A DNA stretch of 9,815 bases, taken from an uncultured beta proteobacterium. GTDB taxonomy: Bacteria; Pseudomonadota; Gammaproteobacteria; Burkholderiales; Burkholderiaceae. The notes below the pieces were generated by a model, which was given only the letters and a program-made list of their open reading frames with translations, had not been told where the DNA came from and did not search any database. Position 1 is the stretch's first letter. The number at the start of each line of letters is the position of its first letter. Shown one piece after another: positions 1 to 6,005 of this stretch. Both the position numbers and the translations under genes were made by a program. The stretch lies in contig CAJAFJ010000511.1 of NCBI GenBank assembly GCA_903938955.1, positions 1 to 9,815 of the forward strand, read 5' to 3'.

Positions 1-1583
1 CCAACACCGGCTCCAACCTGATGGGCTACCCGACCGACATCAACGGCGTGGCGACCAGCAACACCCTGATCCCGCTGCAACTGCCGACCAGCGCCCCGAT
101 CGGCGCCAACGCCACCACCGAAATCACCGCCGAGTTCAACCTTGACGGCAGCGCCCCGATTGCCACCGCGGTGACTGGCATCACGGCCGCCTACACCTCG
201 GGTTCGATCACCAACTTCGACTTCAGCGTGCCAGTGCCCACTACGTCCCTGGCCTCGGGTACCTTCTCGCAACCGACCTCCACCAACCCCGCAGACGCCT
301 ACCAATTCTCGCTGGATGGCGTGGTTATTTCTGACCGGCTCATGGATGGCGGCACCGAAAGCCCCACCGCCGCCAACCTGGACATTGACATTGCGGCCTA
401 CGTTGCCGCCATGGACCCCACTTACACCCAAAGCGGCACCGTGGCCGGCGGCGATTTGGTCATCACCAAAAATGATGGCAGCGATCTGGTCATCGCCAAG
501 TCGTTTTCCGACGGTGTGGGTTCGCTCGGCACCGCCGCCGGCACCACCGCCGCGGGCACCTTTGCCAATCGAATCATTGCCACCCATACCGGCGGCACCG
601 TCTCTGGCGAACGCAGCTTTACCGTCTCCGGCCCGGGCGGCACCCCCATGACCGTCACGCTGGACAACAACAGCGCCACCCTGCCGGTCACCGATATAAC
701 GTCCGCCGTGACCGCCATCCAGGCCAGCGCCGGCTACGCCGCCAGCGGACTGACGGTATCGGCCTCGGGCGACAACCTGGTCTTCACCGCCACCAGCGCC
801 AACAAATCAGGCGCCATCACCTTCGGTGGCACCAGCCCCAGCCTGGTGACCAACAATGGCACCAGCGTGGCCGGCGTCACCGCCACCGCCGCCGAGCCCA
901 CCCCGCGCGCCACCTACGGTACCTCGTTGACCGCCTACGACAGCAAAGGCATTGCGGTGCCCGTCAACCTGTACTTCAGCAAAGTCACGCCTTACACCGC
1001 GGGCACCGACGAGTGGGCGGTGTACGACTCCGCCACCGGCCCCAGCGTGGGCTCGCTGGTGTTTGACACCAGCGGCAAATTGCAAAGCAACACCGTCGGC
1101 AGCCTGATGCTGACCCCCACCCAACCCAGCGTAGTGCCCCCGTTCCCGGTCACCGTGGACTTCAGCAAGGTCACGCAATATGGCGGCGCCTTCGCGGTCT
1201 CCAACCTGACACAGGACGGCTACGCCCAGGGCAATCTGGTGGGCCTGAAAATTGGCGAGGACGGCAAGATCACGGCGCGCTACTCCAATGGCGAAACCCA
1301 GATCAATGGCCAGATCGCACTCTCCGACTTCACCAACGTGCAGGGCCTGGTCCCCACCGGTGGCGGCAACTGGCTTGAAACCTATGCCTCGGGACAACCC
1401 CTGCCAGGCGCACCAGGCAACGGCAAATTCGGCGCCCTGCGCTCCGGCGCGGTGGAGGAGTCCAACGTCGACCTGACCGCCGAACTGGTCAACATGATGA
1501 CGGCGCAACGCGCCTACCAGGCGAATGCGCAAACCATCAAGACACAAGACCAGATCATGTCCACGCTGGTCAACCTGCGTTAA
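1..1583 (+). CDS. flgE: Flagellar hook protein FlgE, 3' part (5' end outside window)
   Basis: FlgE polymerises outside the cell into the hook, the universal joint between rod and filament. The frame is open from base 3 (526 codons visible) with no start in view; the first ATG, at 21, is internal because the preceding codons (NTGSNL) continue the typical hook-protein sequence around an (L)MGYP motif. The C-terminal end is diagnostic: GALRSGAVEESNVDLTAELV followed by NMMTAQRAYQANAQTIKTQD, the family's C-terminal axial helix, ending in a TAA stop at 1581-1583. The segment TYGTSLTAYDSKGIAVPVNL is also typical of FlgE. Enterobacterial FlgE is about 400 residues in total; here more than 520 are present without the N-terminal axial region, so the full protein is probably about 640-660 residues. 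The extra length is a Thr/Ala/Gly/Ser-rich insert at roughly 250-920 nt that holds two related repeats. No cysteine is seen. The identity is firm; the insert's function is unknown. Confidence 0.95.
   Translation, partial: NTGSNLMGYPTDINGVATSNTLIPLQLPTSAPIGANATTEITAEFNLDGSAPIATAVTGITAAYTSGSITNFDFSVPVPTTSLASGTFSQPTSTNPADAYQFSLDGVVISDRLMDGGTESPTAANLDIDIAAYVAAMDPTYTQSGTVAGGDLVITKNDGSDLVIAKSFSDGVGSLGTAAGTTAAGTFANRIIATHTGGTVSGERSFTVSGPGGTPMTVTLDNNSATLPVTDITSAVTAIQASAGYAASGLTVSASGDNLVFTATSANKSGAITFGGTSPSLVTNNGTSVAGVTATAAEPTPRATYGTSLTAYDSKGIAVPVNLYFSKVTPYTAGTDEWAVYDSATGPSVGSLVFDTSGKLQSNTVGSLMLTPTQPSVVPPFPVTVDFSKVTQYGGAFAVSNLTQDGYAQGNLVGLKIGEDGKITARYSNGETQINGQIALSDFTNVQGLVPTGGGNWLETYASGQPLPGAPGNGKFGALRSGAVEESNVDLTAELVNMMTAQRAYQANAQTIKTQDQIMSTLVNLR
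297..506 (+). repeat. FlgE insert, repeat unit 1 (IN-like domain)
   Basis: This protein-level repeat begins AYQFSLDG, has a helix-like DIDIAAYVAAM segment, then SGTVAGGDLVITKNDGSDLV. Its plan (strand, helix with regularly spaced hydrophobics, then SG...GDLV strand) matches unit 2 at 609-830 and resembles the short IN domains inserted in flagellins and hook proteins. The resemblance was judged by eye, without a profile search. Confidence 0.5.
451..500 (+). repeat. Short tandem direct repeat, 30-nt period, inside flgE
   Basis: The 20 bases at 451-470 and the 20 at 481-500 match at 17 positions, with mismatches at positions 6, 15 and 20. They encode GDLVITK and SDLVIAK in the same frame. The period is exactly ten codons, which is consistent with a small in-frame duplication of a beta strand in the FlgE insert. 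Confidence 0.6.
609..830 (+). repeat. FlgE insert, repeat unit 2 (IN-like domain)
   Basis: This unit begins RSFTVSGPGG, has TVTLDNNSATLPVTDITSAV, then SGLTVSASGDNLVFTATSAN and SGAITFGG. The order (Thr-rich strand, DI..AV..I helix, SGL.VSASGDNLVFT strand, S.GAI.F) is close to the flagellin/hook IN motif and parallels unit 1. The assignment is by pattern only. Confidence 0.5.
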
Positions 1584-1610
1584 CGCCAAGCCCCCCTGTA
1601 ACCCAGCCCC

Positions 1611-1616
1611 AAGGAG
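1611..1616 (+). promoter_or_regulatory. Shine-Dalgarno site for flgF
   Basis: AAGGAG lies 5 nt before the ATG at 1622 in the 38-nt flgE-flgF spacer. It fixes the flgF start. The rest of the spacer shows no promoter or hairpin. Confidence 0.8.
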
Positions 1617-1621
1617 CCGCC

Positions 1622-2359
1622 ATGGACCACCTCATTTACACCGCGATGACCGGCGCGAACGCGGCCGCCAACCGCCAGGCGGTCCTGTCGAACAACCTGG
1701 CGAATGCGTCCACCAACGGGTTCCGGGCCGAGTTATCGACCTTTCGCGCGGTGCCGGTTCAGGGCGAAGGCGCCTCAACCCGGGTGATGGCGCTGGAAGC
1801 CACGCCCGGTCACCTGGACCTCCCCGGCCCGGCGCAACGCACCGGGCGCAGCCTGGACGCGATGACCACCGGCAACGCCTGGTTTTCGGTGCAGGCGCTG
1901 GACGGCACCGAGACCTATACCCGCAACGGCTCTTTTGAAGTCGACAACGAAGGCACCCTGAAAACCGGTAACGGGTTGACCGTGCTGAGCGATGGCGGCG
2001 CACCCATCACGGTCCCCACCGGGGCCGAAGTCTCGATTGGCTTTGACGGCAACCTCAGCGCCAAGGTCGGCAACCAGCCGCCCACCGGCATCGGGCGACT
2101 GAAAATGGTGACCCCGACCGCCGACGATCCGTTGAAACGCGGTGCCGACGGCCTGTTTCGCTCCACCTCGGGCGACCCCCTGCCCAACGACGCCAATGCG
2201 CGCCTCAATGTCGGCGTGCTGGAAGGCTCGAACGTGAACGCGATCGAAACTATGGTCGGCATGATTGCCACCGCCCGCCAGTTCGAGACCCAAATGCGGC
2301 TCATGCAATCCGCTGAAGCCAATGAAAAATCAGCCGACAAACTGCTGAGCATGCAGTAA
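1622..2359 (+). CDS. flgF: Flagellar proximal rod protein FlgF
   Basis: FlgF is a structural subunit of the flagellar rod, exported by the flagellar type III apparatus and assembled in the periplasm. The N-terminal [12 protein letters not shown] helix followed by [15 protein letters not shown] (residues 23-37) is the rod/hook-family N-terminal motif in its FlgF form. The central [11 protein letters not shown] and the C-terminal [20 protein letters not shown] with [10 protein letters not shown] complete the paired axial helices. The length of 245 residues matches the family (about 250), so there is no insert here, unlike FlgE. The start is supported by a strong AAGGAG site. There is no Sec signal peptide, as expected for a type III export substrate. 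It sits 38 nt after flgE and 26 nt before flgG, probably on the same transcript. Confidence 0.97.
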   Translation: MDHLIYTAMTGANAAANRQAVLSNNLANASTNGFRAELSTFRAVPVQGEGASTRVMALEATPGHLDLPGPAQRTGRSLDAMTTGNAWFSVQALDGTETYTRNGSFEVDNEGTLKTGNGLTVLSDGGAPITVPTGAEVSIGFDGNLSAKVGNQPPTGIGRLKMVTPTADDPLKRGADGLFRSTSGDPLPNDANARLNVGVLEGSNVNAIETMVGMIATARQFETQMRLMQSAEANEKSADKLLSMQ

Positions 2360-2373
2360 GCCGACCAACATCC

Positions 2374-2378
2374 AAGGA
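2374..2378 (+). promoter_or_regulatory. Shine-Dalgarno site for flgG
   Basis: AAGGA lies 7 nt before the ATG at 2386, in the 26-nt spacer after the flgF stop. It supports the [12 protein letters not shown] start. Confidence 0.75.
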
Positions 2379-2385
2379 CACCATC

Positions 2386-3168
2386 ATGATTAACTCCCTG
2401 TGGATCGCCAAAACCGGCATGGAAGCCCAGCAAATGCAGCTGGACGTGATTTCCAATAACTTGGCCAACTCATCCACCAATGGCTTTAAACGCGCCAACG
2501 CCGTATTTGAAGACCTGATGTACCAAAACCTGCGCCAGGCGGGATCCAACAGCTCCGAGCAATCGCAGCTGCCGACCGGCCTGCAAGTCGGCCTGGGTGT
2601 GCGCACCGTGGCCACCAGCCGTTCGTTTTCGCAAGGCGCACTGCAGCAATCAAGCAACAAGCTGGATGTGGCGGTGCAGGGCAATGGCTTTTTTCAGGTC
2701 ACCATGCCCGACGGCACCACCAACTACACCCGCGACGGCTCGTTCCAGGTCGACTCGCAAGGCCGCCTGGTGACCGCCACCGGCCTGCCGATTGCCAACG
2801 GCGTGACGGTGCCGGCCAACGCCACCAGCATTGCCATTGCCGGTGACGGCACGGTCACCGCGCAAATCCCGGGCACGGTCGAGCCGCAATCGATTGGCAG
2901 CATCGCGCTGGCCAGCTTCATCAACCCGGCCGGTCTGGACCCCAAAGGGCAAAACCTGTACGCCGAAACCCCGGCCTCGGGCCAGCCCAACAGCGGCACC
3001 CCCGGCTCCAATGGCCTGGGCGGCCTGATGCAGGGCTATGTGGAAACCTCCAACGTCAACGTGGTGCAGGAGCTGGTGACGATGATCCAGACCCAGCGCG
3101 CTTACGAGATGAACTCCAAAGCGATCCAGACCTCGGACCAGATGCTGCAAAAACTGGCCCAACTTTAA
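2386..3168 (+). CDS. flgG: Flagellar distal rod protein FlgG
   Basis: FlgG forms the distal rod, the straight drive shaft running through the P and L rings. [20 protein letters not shown] with [20 protein letters not shown] is a near-consensus FlgG N-terminus, and the C-terminal [20 protein letters not shown] with [18 protein letters not shown] is equally typical. Residues 46-63 ([18 protein letters not shown], nt 2521-2574) correspond to the 18-residue FlgG-specific loop known to keep the rod straight and rigid relative to the otherwise similar hook protein. The 260-residue length equals that of enterobacterial FlgG. The start is supported by an AAGGA site. The gene is followed after 10 nt by flgH. 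No anomaly was seen. Confidence 0.98.
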   Translation: MINSLWIAKTGMEAQQMQLDVISNNLANSSTNGFKRANAVFEDLMYQNLRQAGSNSSEQSQLPTGLQVGLGVRTVATSRSFSQGALQQSSNKLDVAVQGNGFFQVTMPDGTTNYTRDGSFQVDSQGRLVTATGLPIANGVTVPANATSIAIAGDGTVTAQIPGTVEPQSIGSIALASFINPAGLDPKGQNLYAETPASGQPNSGTPGSNGLGGLMQGYVETSNVNVVQELVTMIQTQRAYEMNSKAIQTSDQMLQKLAQL

Positions 3169-3178
3169 GTAGAACACC

Positions 3179-3898
3179 ATGACAACAGCACCTTCACGCG
3201 TCCAACACTTGAGTCGCACCTTGCGCCACAGCGCGTTGATTCTGGGGGTGGCCTGGGCCTGCGCGGGCTGCGAATCTCTGCCCAAAACAGTCAAAGTCGA
3301 CTTTGCAGAAGCCCCACCCGCCCCGCCCGTGGCCATGGCACCGGCCCGTGCCAACAACGGCAGCCTGTTTCAAAAGGTCAGTTACCGCCCGGCCTTTGAA
3401 GACCCACGCGCCCGCGCAGTGGGTGACATTGTCACGATCAACATCGTGGAAACCGTGACCGCCAGCCAGGTCTCCAAATCCACCGCCAACCGCACCAGCT
3501 CCGGCTCGGCCAGCGTCTCGGCGTTTCCGCTGCTGTCCGGCGCGGACCTGGCCAACCTGGGCGCAGGCATAGGCACCAAATCCGCCAGCGACTTCTCCGG
3601 CAAGGGCGGCACCGAGAGTGCCAACACCTTTACCGGCTCCATCACCGCCACCGTGGTCGATGTGCTGCCCAACGGCCATCTTGTCGTCACGGGTGAAAAA
3701 CAAATTGGTGTCAACCAGAATGTGGACGTGCTGCGCTTCTCCGGCACCATCGACCCGCGCCTGGTGCAACCGGGCAACATCGTCAACTCAACCCAGGTGG
3801 CCAATGCCCGGATCGAGTCCCGAGGTCGCGGTGCGCAGGCCGAAGCGCAAACAGTTGGCTGGTTATCACGGTTCTTTTTCAGCTTTCTACCTTTCTAA
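3179..3898 (+). CDS. flgH: Flagellar L-ring lipoprotein FlgH
   Basis: FlgH forms the outer-membrane L ring around the distal rod. The 239-residue protein starts with a lipoprotein-type leader: basic residues (RTLRH, 13-17), a hydrophobic stretch SALILGVAWA, then CAGC with the predicted lipidated Cys at 31. The -3 position is Cys rather than the usual Leu. After a Pro/Ala-rich linker come the family motifs NNGSLFQ, YRPAFEDPRARAVGDIVTI, the GKGGTESANTFTGSITATVV region, NGHLVVTGEKQIGVNQ, and FSGTIDPR...QPGNIVNSTQVANARIES, ending in WLSRFFFSFLPF. The length is close to enterobacterial FlgH (232). The 10-nt gap from flgG holds no clear Shine-Dalgarno site, so initiation may depend on coupling to flgG. 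The identity is firm. Confidence 0.97.
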   Translation: MTTAPSRVQHLSRTLRHSALILGVAWACAGCESLPKTVKVDFAEAPPAPPVAMAPARANNGSLFQKVSYRPAFEDPRARAVGDIVTINIVETVTASQVSKSTANRTSSGSASVSAFPLLSGADLANLGAGIGTKSASDFSGKGGTESANTFTGSITATVVDVLPNGHLVVTGEKQIGVNQNVDVLRFSGTIDPRLVQPGNIVNSTQVANARIESRGRGAQAEAQTVGWLSRFFFSFLPF

Positions 3899-3907
3899 AG
3901 ATTATGA

Positions 3908-3944
3908 GAATAGTGGCGAGGGGTAACCACCATGCACACTATTC
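3908..3944 (+). promoter_or_regulatory. Inverted repeat bracketing the flgI ribosome-binding site and start
   Basis: GAATAGTG (3908-3915) and CACTATTC (3937-3944) are perfect 8-bp reverse complements. Beyond one A/A mismatch, TG (3905-3906) can also pair with CA (3946-3947). The 21-nt loop (3916-3936) contains the GAGGGG site and the flgI ATG. In mRNA this could present the initiation region in a loop. The stem is moderately A/U-rich and may be weak, and no poly-U tract follows, so it is not a terminator. A regulatory role is inference. Confidence 0.4.
3918..3923 (+). promoter_or_regulatory. Shine-Dalgarno site for flgI
   Basis: GAGGGG lies 8 nt before the ATG at 3932, within the relatively A/T-rich 33-nt flgH-flgI spacer. 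It supports the chosen start, which gives a well-formed signal peptide. Confidence 0.65.
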
Positions 3945-5074
3945 ACACACCACACCAACACCGCCACTTCTGGCTTTGGACCGCGCTTGCGCTGCTGGCC
4001 AGCCTGGGGCTGACCGGCACCGCACAGGCCAGCCGGATCAAGGAAGTGGCCGCGGTTGAAGGCGTTCGCAGCAACCAGCTGACCGGTTTTGGCTTGGTGG
4101 TGGGTCTGGACGGCACAGGTGACCAAACCACCCAAATGCCCTACACCTCGCAGGGCCTGACCAATTACCTGAAACAGCTGGGCATCACACTGCCCGCCGC
4201 CCAGATGGCGTCACTGCAACTCAAGAACGTGGCCGCCGTGCTGGTCACCGCGCAACTGCCGGCCTTTGCCCGGCCAGGCCAGGCGATTGATGTGAACGTG
4301 TCCTCCATGGGTAATTCCAAATCCTTGCGCGGCGGCATGCTGATTGGCACGCCGTTGAAAGGCGCCGATGGCGAGGTCTACGCCATGGCGCAGGGCAACC
4401 TGATCGTCGCCGGGGCGGGCGCTGCCGCCGGCGGTAGCAAGGTGCAAATCAACCACCTGAGCGCCGGCCGCATCCCGAATGGTGCGCAGGTCGAGCGCGT
4501 GGTGCCGACCCCGTTGCTGGAAGGCGACAGCATCAACCTGGGCCTGGAGGCCTCGGACTTCCAGACCGCGCGCCGGGTCGCGCAGACCATCAACAAACGC
4601 TTTGGCGAAGGGGTGGCCAAAGCGCTGGACGGGCGCACCATCAAGGTCAACGCCCCCACCGAGTCAGACGCCCGGGTCACCTTCATTGCCGAAATGGAAG
4701 AGTTGGCGCTGGAGTCGTCCACGCCCGCCGCCAAGGTGGTGATCAACTCCCGCACCGGCTCGATCGTGCTGAACGGCGCCGTCACGCTGGGCTCGTGCGC
4801 GATTGCCCACGGCAACCTGTCGGTCAGCATCACCACGACCCCGATGGTGAGCCAGCCCAACCCCTTGTCCAACGGACAAACCGTGGTGGCCGAAAAAAGC
4901 AACATCCAGATCCGCCAGGAACCCGGCATGCTGATCCAGCTGCCACCGTCCAACCAGTTGTCTGAAGTGGTGCGCGCCCTGAATGCGCTGGGCGCCACAC
5001 CACAAGACTTGCTGGCCATTTTGCAAGCCATCAAGGCCGCGGGCGCGCTGAACGCGGAGCTGGAGGTGATCTGA
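3932..5074 (+). CDS. flgI: Flagellar P-ring protein FlgI
   Basis: FlgI is secreted by Sec to the periplasm and forms the P ring around the rod. The 380-residue precursor has a His-rich, weakly basic N-terminus, a hydrophobic core (about residues 13-30) and a likely signal peptidase site AQA|S after residue 33. The mature protein begins SRIKEVAAVEGVRSNQLTGF and GLVVGLDGTGDQT, which is diagnostic for FlgI. Further motifs are LKNVAAVLVTAQLPAFARPG, SSMGNSKSLRGGMLIGTPLK, AMAQGNL, NSRTGSIVLNG, and the C-terminal VVRALNALGATPQDLLAILQ. The only cysteine is Cys289 (in SCAIAHGNL). The position matching the second disulfide cysteine of the enterobacterial protein, near the C-terminus, is Ala372 (GALNAELEVI). 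Its last codons carry the flgJ ribosome-binding site, and flgJ begins 1 nt after its stop. Confidence 0.97.
   Translation: MHTIHTPHQHRHFWLWTALALLASLGLTGTAQASRIKEVAAVEGVRSNQLTGFGLVVGLDGTGDQTTQMPYTSQGLTNYLKQLGITLPAAQMASLQLKNVAAVLVTAQLPAFARPGQAIDVNVSSMGNSKSLRGGMLIGTPLKGADGEVYAMAQGNLIVAGAGAAAGGSKVQINHLSAGRIPNGAQVERVVPTPLLEGDSINLGLEASDFQTARRVAQTINKRFGEGVAKALDGRTIKVNAPTESDARVTFIAEMEELALESSTPAAKVVINSRTGSIVLNGAVTLGSCAIAHGNLSVSITTTPMVSQPNPLSNGQTVVAEKSNIQIRQEPGMLIQLPPSNQLSEVVRALNALGATPQDLLAILQAIKAAGALNAELEVI
5062..5071 (+). promoter_or_regulatory. Extended Shine-Dalgarno site for flgJ inside the flgI 3' end
   Basis: GGAGGTGATC matches the full complement of the 16S rRNA 3' tail, and its GGAGG core ends 9 nt before the flgJ ATG at 5076. 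It overlaps the last codons of flgI (LEVI), so flgJ can be translated both independently and by re-initiation after the flgI stop. Confidence 0.8.
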
Positions 5075-5075
5075 C

Positions 5076-6005
5076 ATGAGCTACGGAAAAATTTCATCCG
5101 CATCCGATTCGCTGGCCGCGGATGCGCGGTCCCTCAGCACCCTGAAGCTGCAGGCGGGCCAAAACACGCCGGCCGCGATCAAGGAAACTGCGAAACAGTT
5201 TGAGTCCTTGTTCATGCGTGAGCTCATGAAAAGCATGCGCGAAGCGACCATGAAATCCGGTCTGACCGACAACCCCGGCAGCGACTTGGGCACCGACCTG
5301 CTGGACCAGCAGTTTGCCGTGCAGATGTCGGGCAAACCCGGTGGCCTGTCAGATTTGATTGCCGCGCAACTGTCGCGCCAGATGGGCGGCGAGGAAGCCG
5401 GGGCGGTGGATGCCTTCAAAAAATCAGCCGCCAGCGCCGTCCCGACCAGCGCGTTAGGCAAAGCCTCCGCCCTGGCCGCTTATGGCGCCAACGGGGCAGT
5501 GGCCCGCACCCCCACCGTCAGCCAGAGCAACTTTGTGGAGCGCCATACCGCCGCGGCGATCAAAGTAGAGAAAGAGTCCGGCATCCCCGCCAGTTACATG
5601 GTCGGACAAGCCGGTCACGAGACCGGCTGGGGCAAACACGAGATCAAGATGAAAGGCGGGGCCTCCGCGAACAATCTGTTTGGCATCAAGGCCGGCCCCG
5701 GCTGGACCGGCAAGGTGGCTGAAGTGACGACCACGGAATACGTCAACGGCGTGGCCAAAAAAACCATCGCCAAGTTTCGGGCCTATGACTCGTGCGAAGA
5801 CTCGTTCAAGGACTACGCCCGGCTCATCACCAAATCACCGCGTTATGCCAAAGCCAGCCAGCAAACCGGCTCGGCCCAGGCCTATGCCGCCAGCCTGCAA
5901 AAAGCCGGCTACGCGACCGATCCGAATTACGCCAACAAACTGGGCAACGCCATTAACGTGGCGCAGCGCCTGCAACGCGCCCAGACCGTGGCGCAAAGTG
6001 TATGA
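5076..6005 (+). CDS. flgJ: Rod-cap protein and peptidoglycan hydrolase FlgJ
   Basis: FlgJ has two parts. The N-terminal part scaffolds rod assembly in the periplasm, and the C-terminal glucosaminidase-type domain cuts peptidoglycan so the rod can pass. The rod-cap region is about residues 30-105: AAIKETAKQFESLFMRELMK, SMREATMKSGL, and LDQQFAVQMSGKPGGLSDLI. An Ala/Gly/Ser-rich linker covers about 106-148. The hydrolase domain runs from SQSNFVERHTAAAIKVEKES (149-168) to the end, with SYMVGQAGHETGWGKHEI containing the likely catalytic Glu182, then NNLFGIKAGPGWTGK and FRAYDSCEDSFKDYARLI. The length of 309 residues is close to the enterobacterial two-domain protein (313), not the short muramidase-less form of many alpha-proteobacteria. 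It is 1 nt after flgI and overlaps flgK by 4 nt. Confidence 0.97.
   Translation: MSYGKISSASDSLAADARSLSTLKLQAGQNTPAAIKETAKQFESLFMRELMKSMREATMKSGLTDNPGSDLGTDLLDQQFAVQMSGKPGGLSDLIAAQLSRQMGGEEAGAVDAFKKSAASAVPTSALGKASALAAYGANGAVARTPTVSQSNFVERHTAAAIKVEKESGIPASYMVGQAGHETGWGKHEIKMKGGASANNLFGIKAGPGWTGKVAEVTTTEYVNGVAKKTIAKFRAYDSCEDSFKDYARLITKSPRYAKASQQTGSAQAYAASLQKAGYATDPNYANKLGNAINVAQRLQRAQTVAQSV
6002..6005 (+). other. ATGA overlap of flgJ stop and flgK start
   Basis: The flgK ATG (6002-6004) overlaps the flgJ TGA (6003-6005). The 20 bases upstream contain no recognisable Shine-Dalgarno sequence, so flgK translation probably depends on ribosomes terminating on flgJ. The coupling itself is inferred. 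Confidence 0.75.

Noticed and set aside
21..1583. Treating the ATG at 21 as the true flgE start
   Set aside because: The frame is open upstream to the window edge and the N-terminal rod/hook motif (NNLAN...) is missing, so the gene begins outside the window.
807..1589. A 260-codon open frame on the minus strand over the flgE end
   Set aside because: It lies opposite the highly conserved FlgE C-terminus, has no family features, and is explained by the low stop-codon frequency of GC-rich DNA.
1584..1621. Possible terminator or promoter in the longest spacer (flgE-flgF)
   Set aside because: It holds a C-rich run and the flgF ribosome-binding site only; there is no stem followed by T residues and no -35/-10 or sigma-28-like boxes.
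2521..2574. FlgG residues 46-63 as an unusual insertion
   Set aside because: This is the known FlgG-specific loop that distinguishes rod from hook protein, and it has the normal 18-residue length.
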